Of a stretch of DNA of 64,000 nucleotides, positions 36,780-46,572 are shown piece by piece. Positions within the stretch are counted from its first letter, which is position 1. Every line of letters begins with the position of its first letter. Both the position numbers and the translations under genes were made by a program. Below the pieces are notes generated by a model, which was not told the DNA's origin, did not search any database, and worked only from the letters and a program-made list of their open reading frames with translations. Source of the DNA: Nostoc sp. NIES-3756 (GTDB lineage: Bacteria; Cyanobacteriota; Cyanobacteriia; Cyanobacteriales; Nostocaceae); assembly GCF_001548375.1 (NCBI RefSeq), contig NZ_AP017295.1, positions 3,816,501-3,880,500 of the forward strand. Reading direction: 5' to 3'.

Positions 36780-39428
36780 TTATAACCAATTGCCAATCAG
36801 AATAAATCCTGACCAATAGTATGGATGTGTGTATCTATCATTAATACTTAGTATTTTTTTGGCATTAATTAGTTTTATTTGTGCTGCTTGTAGAGCTTGT
36901 GCTTTACTCATTCTAGAGTTACGTAATTGCTTATAAAAGTCAGCAATTAAGTCAGCAGTAGATTCATCATATACAGTCCACAAGGAAGCTAAAGCACTTT
37001 TTGCGCCGGCTTGCAAAGCTACACCTGCTAAACCTAATGTTGCACGGTCATCACCTGTTGCAGTTTCACAAGCTGTTAATGCTAAGAGTTCCACAGAGTT
37101 AGAAATATTCCCAGCCTGACGTAATAACTTCTCTAGGTCGTTAATTGTGAGTTTTTGATTATTCCCAGCTACTAAAAATGTATCTTCTGGGATAATTCCA
37201 AACTGTGCATGAGTGGATATATGAATAATTGGGTAAGCTTGTTTTTTAATTTCTGTTTCTAGATTTTTTTGATTAAATTCCTCATTTTCCAACTTTTTAC
37301 TATTTAAAAATATCTTTTGAATTTCCTTAATTTCGTTAGGAACTTGGTATAATGCTCTCCAGGATTGGTTATCAATTTGAGCTTCTTTACTGAGAGCTAA
37401 AACCAGAGCGCGATCGCTAGTTTGTAAATTACTCTTTTTCTGGTTAGTTAGCTGTAAACTAGAAGTTGTGGCAACAGCATATTTTTCTATTAAATATTTC
37501 TTTTGTTGTTTGTCATACAGCGCGGCCATCGGCACATTACGTAAAAAGCTGTCCTGGACAAATACTAAGGTTTTAATCTGTTGCGCTACCAAATATTTTT
37601 CTAGTGGTTTAATTAGCAAATCATAAAGATTCTCTGATGATGCTGTGTTATAAACTATGTCCGATGTATTTAACAAATCTTTGCGAAAATTGGCAATTTC
37701 ATCATTAAAAACTTTTCTATCTTTATTTATCCAGTGTATATATTCTTCCTGATTTGGTAAATTTATGATGATTCCTGTTTTATTGCCAAAGATAATAGAG
37801 CTAATTACCGCAGTATCATCTGTCAATTGCTGATTAGTATTGTTAATATTAGCCAGGATGCAGTCATTGCCGAAATAGTTTTGGATTTCTGCTAACCTGA
37901 GAGCATTTATAGTTGCTAAAGCACTACTTAATTGTTGCTGATTTGTTTTAGTGTTTTTTGTTGCAGATGTAGCTAAATTTAATTGAATTTCTGCTAATTG
38001 CCGATATACTGGTTCAATGACATCGCGGAAATCAAATTGAAAATCTCGATTACTAGTTAAAATATCATTGCGTAATTCTTCTAAAGTATTATACGCCCTT
38101 TGATAAAATTCCAACGCCTCATTAGTTTTACCTTGCTCTTCTAAAATTCTGCCTGCTTGCCATTCCCATAGGTATAAACTATCTTTATTTTGCCGTTTAT
38201 CATCAGCTAACCAAATTGCCTGATTAGTCAAATTTAAAGCTAATTTCCAATTTTTTCTACACTCATAGAAATGACCAAAAGCTCCTAAAGCATAAGACTG
38301 AGAACGTGCATCTTGTAAACTTTGAGCAATTTCTATAGCTTGGTTGAATAGTTGTGTTACTTGTGCTTCTGGCAATCTTCTAGATTGGCAATTTTCAATT
38401 AGTGGTGAAGTAGCTTCTAAATCAAACGCAGGTAAATTAGCTAAATCAATTGCTGCATATACTTTATCAGTAGAATCTGGTAATTGAGTCAAAATTTCTC
38501 CAGCTTGTTGGATATTTGTTGTCACTTTGCTGGTATCGAGTGTATTTTTATCTATGTTCAGGTAAGCTAGTTTAATTAAATTTAGATGGCTTTTTAATTC
38601 AGATTTCTTATCATCTTGTTGACGGGCTATTTTAATACTCTCAAGGAAATATTCTTGAGCTTTTTTATAATTATCACTAGCTTTTTGACGAAAATCACCA
38701 GAACTAAGTCTTTTATATTGTTCAGCAGATTTAGTTCTTAGTTGCCAAAGTTGAGCGAGACTAGCATGAGCATTACCTAAACTATTGAAGATTGCAACGT
38801 TATAAGTTGGATTTTGATATTTTTTGGCAGTTTCTAAAGATTTAATTGCTAAATCATAATTACCTTGAAGACGGTAAGCCTCACCTAAACTACCCAAAGC
38901 TGCTATTTCCCCTAGTTTATCTTTTTGTTGCTGGGCAATTTGCAAAGCACTGCCGTTTGGACAAGCTGATATATCTGTTGTTCCGCATATTAGACTAACT
39001 GCTTTTTTTGCTTGTCCTAAATTACTATAAACTTGTGCTATTTCAGTTAACACTCTACCGACTTTTTGTAGGTTATTTTGAGTGCGATAATAAGCTATTA
39101 CTTTTTCCCAATAGTTTAAAGTTTCTGAGGTTTGCCCTAACTGGTGAGAAACTCTAGCTAAATTTTCATTAATAATGGCTACATTCTGCAAGTCATTATT
39201 CTTTTGATATAAATTAATAGCTTCCTTCCAAGGTTCGATAGTAGCAGGAAAGTTCCCTTGTTTATAACTGGTAATGCCTAAATTCACTAATTGAGCAGCA
39301 TCAGAGGTTTGAGCGTTAACAGATGATGCTAAATGTAAGTTACTTAATAATAGGCATAAACTCAAACTGCCGAAAAATAATATCCTCTGCCAGTAGATAG
39401 TGGTTGATTTATGAAGTTTATTAAACAC
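36780..39428 (-). CDS. Exported TPR-CHAT protein (caspase-like peptidase fold)
   Basis: 882-aa protein. A signal peptide (about residues 15-40, ending SVNAQ) is followed by about ten TPR-like helical repeats (about 45-480; NLGITSYKQGNF, ALGSLGEAYRLQGNYDLAIK) and a C-terminal CHAT domain (about 590-882). The catalytic dyad of the CHAT/caspase clan is visible: H740 in HISTHAQF and C787 in LLALTACETATG. The LGLAGVALQAGAKSALASLW stretch is typical of cyanobacterial CHAT proteins. The signal peptide places it in the periplasm or at the surface, where it could process an exported partner; substrate unknown. It is convergent with the DUF928 operon. Confidence 0.88.
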   Translation of the reverse strand: MFNKLHKSTTIYWQRILFFGSLSLCLLLSNLHLASSVNAQTSDAAQLVNLGITSYKQGNFPATIEPWKEAINLYQKNNDLQNVAIINENLARVSHQLGQTSETLNYWEKVIAYYRTQNNLQKVGRVLTEIAQVYSNLGQAKKAVSLICGTTDISACPNGSALQIAQQQKDKLGEIAALGSLGEAYRLQGNYDLAIKSLETAKKYQNPTYNVAIFNSLGNAHASLAQLWQLRTKSAEQYKRLSSGDFRQKASDNYKKAQEYFLESIKIARQQDDKKSELKSHLNLIKLAYLNIDKNTLDTSKVTTNIQQAGEILTQLPDSTDKVYAAIDLANLPAFDLEATSPLIENCQSRRLPEAQVTQLFNQAIEIAQSLQDARSQSYALGAFGHFYECRKNWKLALNLTNQAIWLADDKRQNKDSLYLWEWQAGRILEEQGKTNEALEFYQRAYNTLEELRNDILTSNRDFQFDFRDVIEPVYRQLAEIQLNLATSATKNTKTNQQQLSSALATINALRLAEIQNYFGNDCILANINNTNQQLTDDTAVISSIIFGNKTGIIINLPNQEEYIHWINKDRKVFNDEIANFRKDLLNTSDIVYNTASSENLYDLLIKPLEKYLVAQQIKTLVFVQDSFLRNVPMAALYDKQQKKYLIEKYAVATTSSLQLTNQKKSNLQTSDRALVLALSKEAQIDNQSWRALYQVPNEIKEIQKIFLNSKKLENEEFNQKNLETEIKKQAYPIIHISTHAQFGIIPEDTFLVAGNNQKLTINDLEKLLRQAGNISNSVELLALTACETATGDDRATLGLAGVALQAGAKSALASLWTVYDESTADLIADFYKQLRNSRMSKAQALQAAQIKLINAKKILSINDRYTHPYYWSGFILIGNWL

Positions 39429-39654
39429 TGTGATGTTGATGTTATTTAATCATTGACTTCTGCTCATGTAACTAAGCAATACTATGGCAGAAGCATATTG
39501 GCAATACATTTTTCTGCAATCAAGTTTGCAGACTTATATATTTTGCCTGTTAAAGATAAATTTTACACTTTCATCATATTGGTTGCAATGAATCTGCAAC
39601 TAACTGAGGTAATGAGTAATTTAACAGCTTACCTTTTAATGCAAGGACAGTAAT

Positions 39655-40203
39655 ATGTCTCCTATTATTTTGACATTAACTGCATACATAGGGATAACAA
39701 TCATGAATTTGCAACGTAGTCTGAGAATGGGAAGTTTAGCATTGGCGATCGCTTTTTCTGTTGTCAAGCCAGGATATGGTTATCAACCCCCTATGAATTT
39801 ACCGACAAACTCAAATCCTCAGTCTTCATCATTCACTATCACCCAACTCACAGAAGCCAATTCGCCTGTTTACGGAACGTGGAAATTACAATACAGCGTC
39901 AGTGGTATAGTTTATGAGAGTATTTTGACGATGCGAGGACGTTATGGCAGCATGAGAACCAAGTATTTCCAGCCTGATGTACGTAGAACTGTTGCAGTAG
40001 ATCAAACAATGTCTCTCAAATCATCAGCTAACGGACTCATATTGTTAGGTTCTAATCCTGTTTATGCAGGCACAAGCACCAGACATCCAACATACAGTGC
40101 AGATAATTTTTTATTTCAAATCCGTCCTGATGGTACATCGGTAGCATTTACTTGTGATTATAACTTGCAGTGTTCACCTGTAGATATAGAGGTCGTCCGC
40201 TAA
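39655..40203 (+). CDS. Small exported protein of unknown function
   Basis: 182 aa from ATG 39655 (AAGGA about 9 bases upstream) or 166 aa from ATG 39703, which begins a cleaner signal peptide (MNLQRSLRMGSLALAIAF). The mature part is beta-rich with YGTWKLQYSVSG and SILTMRGRYGSMRTKYF motifs and two cysteines near the C-terminus (TCDYNLQCSP). I do not recognise a family. It lies between the CHAT gene and the TpsA gene. Confidence 0.65.
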   Translation: MSPIILTLTAYIGITIMNLQRSLRMGSLALAIAFSVVKPGYGYQPPMNLPTNSNPQSSSFTITQLTEANSPVYGTWKLQYSVSGIVYESILTMRGRYGSMRTKYFQPDVRRTVAVDQTMSLKSSANGLILLGSNPVYAGTSTRHPTYSADNFLFQIRPDGTSVAFTCDYNLQCSPVDIEVVR

Positions 40204-40373
40204 TCAATGCTTTAAGGAACTAGTACAGTTTGACATATATAAAATTGTTGGCGATCGTCAATCAATGAGTATTACTGTAATCTCAAGAGAAATATTATCA
40301 AGTATATTTACTTGATTTACTAAAATAGCTATTATTTAGCCATGTAAATATTAACAACTAATTATTTAATTAC

Positions 40374-43300
40374 ATGAAGGCTAAATATCAATTCAATAAA
40401 TGCTGGCAATGGGTAATTGCGGGTTGCTTTGAAACCATATTATTAACTATATTTCACCCCAAAACTATTGCCCAAAGCTATATTGTACCAGATAACACAT
40501 TAGGAGCAGAATCTACAGAGATTATAACCAATTTTCGTGATTTGCCAATAGAAGCAATTACTGGTGGTGCAATCCGTGGTATTAATTTGTTTCACAGCTT
40601 TCAAGACTTTAATATTAGTGTGGGCAGAGGAGCTTATTTTTTTATCCCTGATGCCAATATTCAAAATATTCTGGCAAGGGTAACAGGTAATAATCGTTCA
40701 GAAATTTTAGGAACGCTGGGTACATTTGGATCGTCACAACCTAATTTATATTTGATGAATCCCAATGGCATTATTTTTGGTAAAAATGCCAGCTTGAATA
40801 TTGGTGGTTCTTTTGTAGCTACTACAGCCAATGCTATCCAATTCCCTAATGATGCTGAATTTTCTTTAACTTCATCAGTTGCACCAGAAAATACATTACT
40901 CAGCGTTAATCCTACAGCCTTTTTATTTAATCAAATTGCTAATCAAGGTATAAATTCTATTGAAAATCGTGGGACTTTACAAGTCCCTAATAATAAAAGT
41001 ATAATTCTACTTGGTGGTAATGTTGCACCTACAGCTAATGCCACTGGGCAAATTTTGATGGATGGTGGAAGTCTAGGAGTATTAAGTGGTAGGGTAGAAA
41101 TAGGTGGGCTAAATGCACCTGGAAGTGTAGGAATAAACGTTGATGGTAATAATTTAAGTTTAAACTTTCCTGAAAATGTAGCCAGAACAAGCATTTCTCT
41201 AATTAATAATAGTTCAGTTTTTGCTTTTGGTGCTGGTGGTGGTAATATTGTAGTTAATGCTAATAATTTGAGTTTAGTAAATTCTAGTGCCTTCTTTGCC
41301 GGAATACTAGCAAATCAAGGAAGCCCTGAAACTAAAGCAGGTGATATTTCCGTTAATGCTACTGGAATTGTCACCCTAGATCAAGATAGTAGAATTGGAA
41401 ATTCGGCTATAGGAATTGGGAATAGTGGCAATATCAACATTGTTGGTCAATCGCTACAATTGATAAATGGTAGTTCGATTCTGTCACTTGCCACACAAGG
41501 TGATTCAGGAATAATTAATATTAAAGTTGATGATACGGTTTCTCTTTCAGGCAGGGGTTCTGCTCTTTCTGATGGAACTTTCTCTACTAGTGGAATTGTT
41601 AGTAGTGTTTTTCCCAGTAATTTCTCTTCTTCTTCCTTACAACAAAACCTTTTAGGGACACCTACTCGTGGCAGAAGTGGTGGCATTAATATTGAAGCAA
41701 AAAATCTTATCCTGGCAGATAATGCTTTTATTAGTGCGACTAATTTCTTAGCGGATAATTCTGGAAATATTAAAATACAAGCTACTAGTTCAATTATTTT
41801 GGATACAGCAGCAATATTTTCTAATACTAATGGAAAAGGGAATGCAGGGAACTTATTTATTAATACTAACTATTTATCTTTAAGTAACTTATCTCAAATA
41901 TCTACTAGTACATTTGGGATTGGTAAGGCTGGTGATATTAGTATTACCGCTCCCAATATTAGTGTAGATAACTCTTTTATTAGCGCAAGTGCATTTTCTT
42001 TTCCAGGCATTATAGGTAATGTAGGTAATGCTGGAAATATCGATATTGAAACCCAAAGAATTAGTTTAACAAATAGTGGTAATATTACATCTAGTTCTAC
42101 TGAACCAGAACAAGGAGAAATAATCGGTTCTGGCGGGAATATTAATATTAAAGCTACTGAATTAATAGAAATAGATACAAAAGGTGCAAGAGAGATAATT
42201 ACAGGTTTAGTAGCTAGAACTTTAAGTAGTAATCGTGCTGGTGACATAAATTTAAACACAAAAAACTTAATTGTTAGAGATGGCGGCTATATTAGGGTAG
42301 AGGCTGCTAATAATTTAGGAGGTAATGCGGGTAATATTACTATTAACGCATCAGGTTCTGTTGAATTAATTAGCTCCAATGCTAATTTTCGCAGCCTTAT
42401 AGCTACAGGAGTTGAATCTGCCAAAGAGAATATAATTGCTGTAGGTAATGGTGGTGATTTAACAATTAATACTAAAAATTTACAGCTAACCAACGCAGCT
42501 ATAGCAGCCGCAACATTGGGTAAAGGTAATGCAGGTAATATTAATATACTCAGTCGTGATAAAGTGACAATTGACAATGGGGTTATAAATAGCAGAGTTG
42601 GTGCTGGCGCAGTTGGAAATGCTGGAGATATTAATATTCAGACACGCCAGTTAACATTAATTAATGGTGGTGAAGTAGATACTCTAATTGCTGAATCAGA
42701 TGGAGTTGTTCCGGCTGGACAAGGTAAAGGCGGAAGAATTTTTATCAATGCTACGGATGCAGTTACTATCTCAGGCGCTGATGCTGATGGTTTAATAAGT
42801 GCAATATTGACTGAAACTCAAGCGGGAGCATTTGGTCAAGGCGGAGATATCATTGTCAATACAGATTATTTGCTTGTATCAGACAATGGTGTTATATCAG
42901 CACTAACAGAAAATGATAGTAATGCGGGTAATATAATTATCAATGCTCGTATATTTGAGGCGTTAAATGGTGGCTTTTTGGTGACAGGAAGTTTGAGTAG
43001 TGGTAAAGCTGGTGATATTACTATTAATGCTAAAGATAAAATTACTATTTTTAGTAATACTGACTTAAATGATACTACTGGTTTGTTTGCAGGTACGAGT
43101 TTCAGTGGAAATGGTGGGAATATATCTTTATTTACCACTGACTTTAACTTATTAGCAAATAATTCTAACTTGCCAGTTCCCGTTACTGTTTCTACACGTA
43201 GTCAAGGACAAGGTATTGCAGGAAATATTAATATTGTTGCTAAAGGTAATTACAACGCTAATAATGGTTTAGTCAGCGCTAGGTCGGAACAAGCAGGCGG

Positions 43301-43937
43301 TGGAAATATTGATATCACTGCTAGAAATATCAACTTGCGTAATAACAGCGACATCCGCACAGATTTATCTAGTGGTAATGCTAAAGGCGGCAATATTTTC
43401 CTAACCGCAGACACCATTATTGCTTTAGAAGATAGTGATATTCTCGCCTTTGCATCGGAGGGACAAGGCGGCGACATTACATTTAACACCCGCGCTGTAT
43501 TTAGTGATTCTCTCTATAACTCTAAACAAACAGCACCTGATAGAAATAGCCTCCAGTCACTTATAAATAATGGTCGCTCTGATATTAATGCCAGTGGTTC
43601 AATTTCTGGCAATATCATTGGTGTGCCTGATACTAGTTTTATTCAGAACAGCTTAACAGAATTACAAAACAATCCCATTGATACTAACGCCCTCATTGCC
43701 AATAGTTGCATTGCTCGTAGCCCCAAGCAAGAAGGGAGTTTTATTATTAGTGGGACTGGTGGTTTACCAACTCGTCCTGGTGAAGTTGCAGGTTCTAGCT
43801 ATCCTACAGGTGATGTGCAGAGTGTAACGAATAGTAGTGCGGCTGGTACATGGAAAAAAGGCGATCGCATTGTGGAACCCCAAGGAGTGTATAAACTAGC
43901 AAATGGGGATTTGGTGATGAGTCGTGAGTGTAGTTGA
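40374..43937 (+). CDS. TpsA-type two-partner-secretion exoprotein (filamentous haemagglutinin N-terminal domain)
   Basis: 1187-aa secreted protein. A signal peptide (about 1-34) precedes the TPS domain (about 35-170) with the secretion motif NPNGI at 129-133 (YLMNPNGIIFGKNASLNIGG). The rest is a long right-handed beta-helix built of Gly/Asn-rich coils (GNAGNI, GGNINI repeats). The C-terminal 100 residues are a distinct conserved module with NSCIARSPKQEGSF, GGLPTRPGE and a final RECS; the two cysteines may form a disulphide. It should be exported through the TpsB pore encoded convergently, 1 base away. Adhesin or surface-scaffold role inferred from the family; the target is unknown. Confidence 0.9.
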   Translation: MKAKYQFNKCWQWVIAGCFETILLTIFHPKTIAQSYIVPDNTLGAESTEIITNFRDLPIEAITGGAIRGINLFHSFQDFNISVGRGAYFFIPDANIQNILARVTGNNRSEILGTLGTFGSSQPNLYLMNPNGIIFGKNASLNIGGSFVATTANAIQFPNDAEFSLTSSVAPENTLLSVNPTAFLFNQIANQGINSIENRGTLQVPNNKSIILLGGNVAPTANATGQILMDGGSLGVLSGRVEIGGLNAPGSVGINVDGNNLSLNFPENVARTSISLINNSSVFAFGAGGGNIVVNANNLSLVNSSAFFAGILANQGSPETKAGDISVNATGIVTLDQDSRIGNSAIGIGNSGNINIVGQSLQLINGSSILSLATQGDSGIINIKVDDTVSLSGRGSALSDGTFSTSGIVSSVFPSNFSSSSLQQNLLGTPTRGRSGGINIEAKNLILADNAFISATNFLADNSGNIKIQATSSIILDTAAIFSNTNGKGNAGNLFINTNYLSLSNLSQISTSTFGIGKAGDISITAPNISVDNSFISASAFSFPGIIGNVGNAGNIDIETQRISLTNSGNITSSSTEPEQGEIIGSGGNINIKATELIEIDTKGAREIITGLVARTLSSNRAGDINLNTKNLIVRDGGYIRVEAANNLGGNAGNITINASGSVELISSNANFRSLIATGVESAKENIIAVGNGGDLTINTKNLQLTNAAIAAATLGKGNAGNINILSRDKVTIDNGVINSRVGAGAVGNAGDINIQTRQLTLINGGEVDTLIAESDGVVPAGQGKGGRIFINATDAVTISGADADGLISAILTETQAGAFGQGGDIIVNTDYLLVSDNGVISALTENDSNAGNIIINARIFEALNGGFLVTGSLSSGKAGDITINAKDKITIFSNTDLNDTTGLFAGTSFSGNGGNISLFTTDFNLLANNSNLPVPVTVSTRSQGQGIAGNINIVAKGNYNANNGLVSARSEQAGGGNIDITARNINLRNNSDIRTDLSSGNAKGGNIFLTADTIIALEDSDILAFASEGQGGDITFNTRAVFSDSLYNSKQTAPDRNSLQSLINNGRSDINASGSISGNIIGVPDTSFIQNSLTELQNNPIDTNALIANSCIARSPKQEGSFIISGTGGLPTRPGEVAGSSYPTGDVQSVTNSSAAGTWKKGDRIVEPQGVYKLANGDLVMSRECS

Positions 43938-43938
43938 G

Positions 43939-45729
43939 CTAAAATGCCTGATATCGTAAGGAAAAGGTAAAACCGTTATCTTGTAGGGTATCTCCTTTAT
44001 CATTCACATCTGTTAAGGGGATACCATAATCTAAACGCAGGTTGAGATTGCGGCTAGGTTGCCAAAGTAAGCCTAAGCCAAAGCTAGAAATAGTCTGCGA
44101 TCGCACATTAGGACTACGACTATTCCACACTGTACCGATATCAAAAAAAGGTGCTATTTGTAAAGCATTGGAATTGGCTAGTAAAGGAGTACGCAGTTCT
44201 ACAGAAGTTGTAAAACCATTGTCGGCTACCAGTTTGTTTTGGGTGTAGCCACGAACGGTATCAACTCCACCAATACTAAACTTTTCTAGGGAGAGTAAAG
44301 AGTCTGGTGTCAGTTGCGCGTTAACTCTGGTGACTAGTAATGTACGTGATGATAATAATTGTACCCATTGAAATTGACCTAACCATGACAAGAAGCGTCC
44401 ATCAGTACCAGTATCATTGACTGTGGCATCAAACGCCCCAATGCCCAGACTAAATTGAGAACGAGCCGCCAAAACTTTTGTAGAATCACGTTGTACCCAA
44501 TCTTGTGAGAAGCGAATTGCTGTTACTTTTGATTCGCCATTTTCTGCGCCAGGGGAAAAGGAAAAGGGGATATTATCTAGTAGATAGGTTTGTGAACGAC
44601 GTAAATCTAATCCTACACTAAAGGCTAACTCTGTTTGCGGTTGGCGATATAGGGGGCGACGATAATTTACAGAGTAGGTTTGTGTTTCACTCCTAATCTT
44701 CAAGTCGCGAAAATCTGCGGTGACAATGCGGCTATCACCATTATTCAGGCGAAAACTGAAGGTATCATTATTACCGTTGAGAGGAATTGTATAGCTGATA
44801 TCGTATAGGTTGAGTCCTTCGGTAACTGCATATTCAGCCGTTAAGCGATCGCCAAACCCCAGCAAGTTATCATGGTTAATAAATCCCCCTATCTGCGTCG
44901 AACCAATACTGGGACTTTGATTATTGGCAATGAATACTCCCCCACCAAATGCAGGTGCTTCGGTAATTTGCACTTGTAAGATATTACTACCAGGAGTGCT
45001 ACCTGCGGTTAACTCAGCATTTACCCGCTCAATTATGGGATCGAGTTGTAATAGTTGCAGTGCTGCTTCTAAACGCTGTCGATTTAATGGTGTGGTAGTG
45101 GCTTTAGCAAGGCGTGAGCGCACGTATACTGATTGCAGACTCCTCAAACCAGATATCTCGATTTTCTCTAATTCCCCTTCCACCACTTGAATTTTCACCA
45201 CCCCAGCCGTGAGATTTTGGTTATTGGGCAAAAATGCCCCACTAGTGATGTAACCATTGTTGATGTAAAGTTGAGTAATATCTCCACGTAATTTGAGTAA
45301 GTCTGCAAAAGTAACTTGACTGTTCTCCAAGGGTTTAATTAAAGCAGCTATTTCATTCTGGAGGACTGTAGCACCAATAACTTCCACTTTTTTGACTAAA
45401 AAACTTTCATTGCTAGGAGTGATATTAGATGGTGCTGGTACAGTAGGAGAATCCAGAATAGGCGCAGTCGGCTGAGGGGGAGTAGGCTGAGGGGGAGTAG
45501 GCGTAGTAGGTGAAGGTGTGGGTTTAGGAATAGTTTGGTCTACAGTATCTGGGACACTGGGGGGAATACTAACTCCTGATGGTGGAATTGATTGAGCAAG
45601 AGTAATCCGTGGAAAGTTAACCAGAGTGAGCAGTATAAATAGGCTGTAGCTAATAAATAGAAATTTTTTTGGTCTAACCTTCCTCAGAGATATAGTATTT
45701 TCCACAATTATGGAGTCAACATTTAACAC
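43939..45729 (-). CDS. TpsB outer-membrane transporter (ShlB/FhaC/HecB family)
   Basis: 596-aa Omp85-superfamily protein. A signal peptide (about 23-47) is followed by a Pro/Thr-rich linker of repeated PTPP units (about 65-100), POTRA domain(s) (about 105-270; VKKVEVIGATVLQ, LYINNGYITSGAFLPNQN-like, VVEGELEKIEI) and a beta-barrel (about 285-596) ending in an aromatic residue (LRYQAF). The barrel segment SIGGVDTVRGY is the conserved lid-lock type motif. It secretes the adjacent TpsA protein. The only start available is GTG (45729 or 45705). It ends 1 base from the TpsA stop codon. Confidence 0.9.
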   Translation of the reverse strand: MLNVDSIIVENTISLRKVRPKKFLFISYSLFILLTLVNFPRITLAQSIPPSGVSIPPSVPDTVDQTIPKPTPSPTTPTPPQPTPPQPTAPILDSPTVPAPSNITPSNESFLVKKVEVIGATVLQNEIAALIKPLENSQVTFADLLKLRGDITQLYINNGYITSGAFLPNNQNLTAGVVKIQVVEGELEKIEISGLRSLQSVYVRSRLAKATTTPLNRQRLEAALQLLQLDPIIERVNAELTAGSTPGSNILQVQITEAPAFGGGVFIANNQSPSIGSTQIGGFINHDNLLGFGDRLTAEYAVTEGLNLYDISYTIPLNGNNDTFSFRLNNGDSRIVTADFRDLKIRSETQTYSVNYRRPLYRQPQTELAFSVGLDLRRSQTYLLDNIPFSFSPGAENGESKVTAIRFSQDWVQRDSTKVLAARSQFSLGIGAFDATVNDTGTDGRFLSWLGQFQWVQLLSSRTLLVTRVNAQLTPDSLLSLEKFSIGGVDTVRGYTQNKLVADNGFTTSVELRTPLLANSNALQIAPFFDIGTVWNSRSPNVRSQTISSFGLGLLWQPSRNLNLRLDYGIPLTDVNDKGDTLQDNGFTFSLRYQAF

Positions 45730-45801
45730 TTAAAGTATTATTACTGAAGCCAAGTCTAAAATATCACGATTTATCTCTGCTTGCAAGCGTCTTAAATAAA
45801 G

Positions 45802-46230
45802 CTATTTTAGGTAAATGGCGATCGCACTACCATTTTCTAAATCCCCCACACATCCTAATCCTTCTGGATTCAAAGAACAAGTTAAAGACACATCCCAGTC
45901 ACGAGTAATATAATTACCTCTTTGCCATGCCATTTGGCGAACATAAAAATAATTACCGTCAGCAGCATTCACCAATTGGGTAGGAGTGAGAATTAAAATT
46001 AAACAGTCCTGCGATGTACATAATTTAATATTGGCACTAGCATCATTAAAACTGCCAATCACCGCAGAAGTACAACCGTAGACTTCTCCCCCAAAAGCGA
46101 TATTACAGGTTGATGGGTAAAGCGTTCTGTGATATCTAAAGTTAACTGCTCGCTCGGCTAATGCAGAATTAACATTGAAGCTGAATAAGCCTATGGATGT
46201 AAGTAAGGATGCAGCGATTTTCTTCAACAT
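45802..46230 (-). CDS. Small exported protein of unknown function
   Basis: 142-aa protein with a clear signal peptide (MLKKIAASLLTSIGLFSFNVNSALA). The mature part holds six cysteines in pairs (STCNIAFGGEVYGC, KLCTSQDC, SLTCSLNPEGLGC), suggesting disulphides in the periplasm or outside. ATG 46230 is preceded by TGAGGAGAAATATC, a good ribosome-binding site; an upstream TTG start (46296) is rejected. No known family recognised. Lies behind the TpsB gene in the same direction. Confidence 0.68.
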   Translation of the reverse strand: MLKKIAASLLTSIGLFSFNVNSALAERAVNFRYHRTLYPSTCNIAFGGEVYGCTSAVIGSFNDASANIKLCTSQDCLILILTPTQLVNAADGNYFYVRQMAWQRGNYITRDWDVSLTCSLNPEGLGCVGDLENGSAIAIYLK

Positions 46231-46572
46231 GATATTTCTCCTCAACAAAAATTGAGAGTTTATTATGTAACTCATCAATTTCGGTGTTTTACACAATACA
46301 GATTAAAAGAAAAATAAAAAATATTCGTTCACCATTTCTGCCGATTAAAATGCCAGATTTATCATCAAAAGTTGCCGAAAACTGCATTGTCAATTACTGG
46401 CTGTAATGCTATCTGCTCTAACGCAAATGCTTAAAGGTAATTAATGTGAAACCTTATTGAGGCAAATTTATAAAATAACCTCAACAGACAGATTCGTACA
46501 GCCTAGACACTTAATCATAATAATCAAGCAAACATATCAAAGCCTTTGTAGTGGCAACTTTCAGGAGAAAAT
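46231..46572. other. Intergenic region between divergent small genes
   Basis: No gene seen. It contains the promoter side of the minus-strand exported protein and, at 46562-46567, the AGGAG that serves the downstream small frame. Confidence 0.4.

Noticed and set aside
39453..39653. 66-codon frame directly before the small exported protein
   Set aside because: No ribosome-binding site and it overlaps the probable promoter region of the CHAT and exported-protein genes.
40943..43489. Several minus-strand open frames opposite the TpsA gene
   Set aside because: Their Leu/Pro/Ser-rich proteins are mirror products of the Gly/Asn-rich beta-helix codons and have no start signals.
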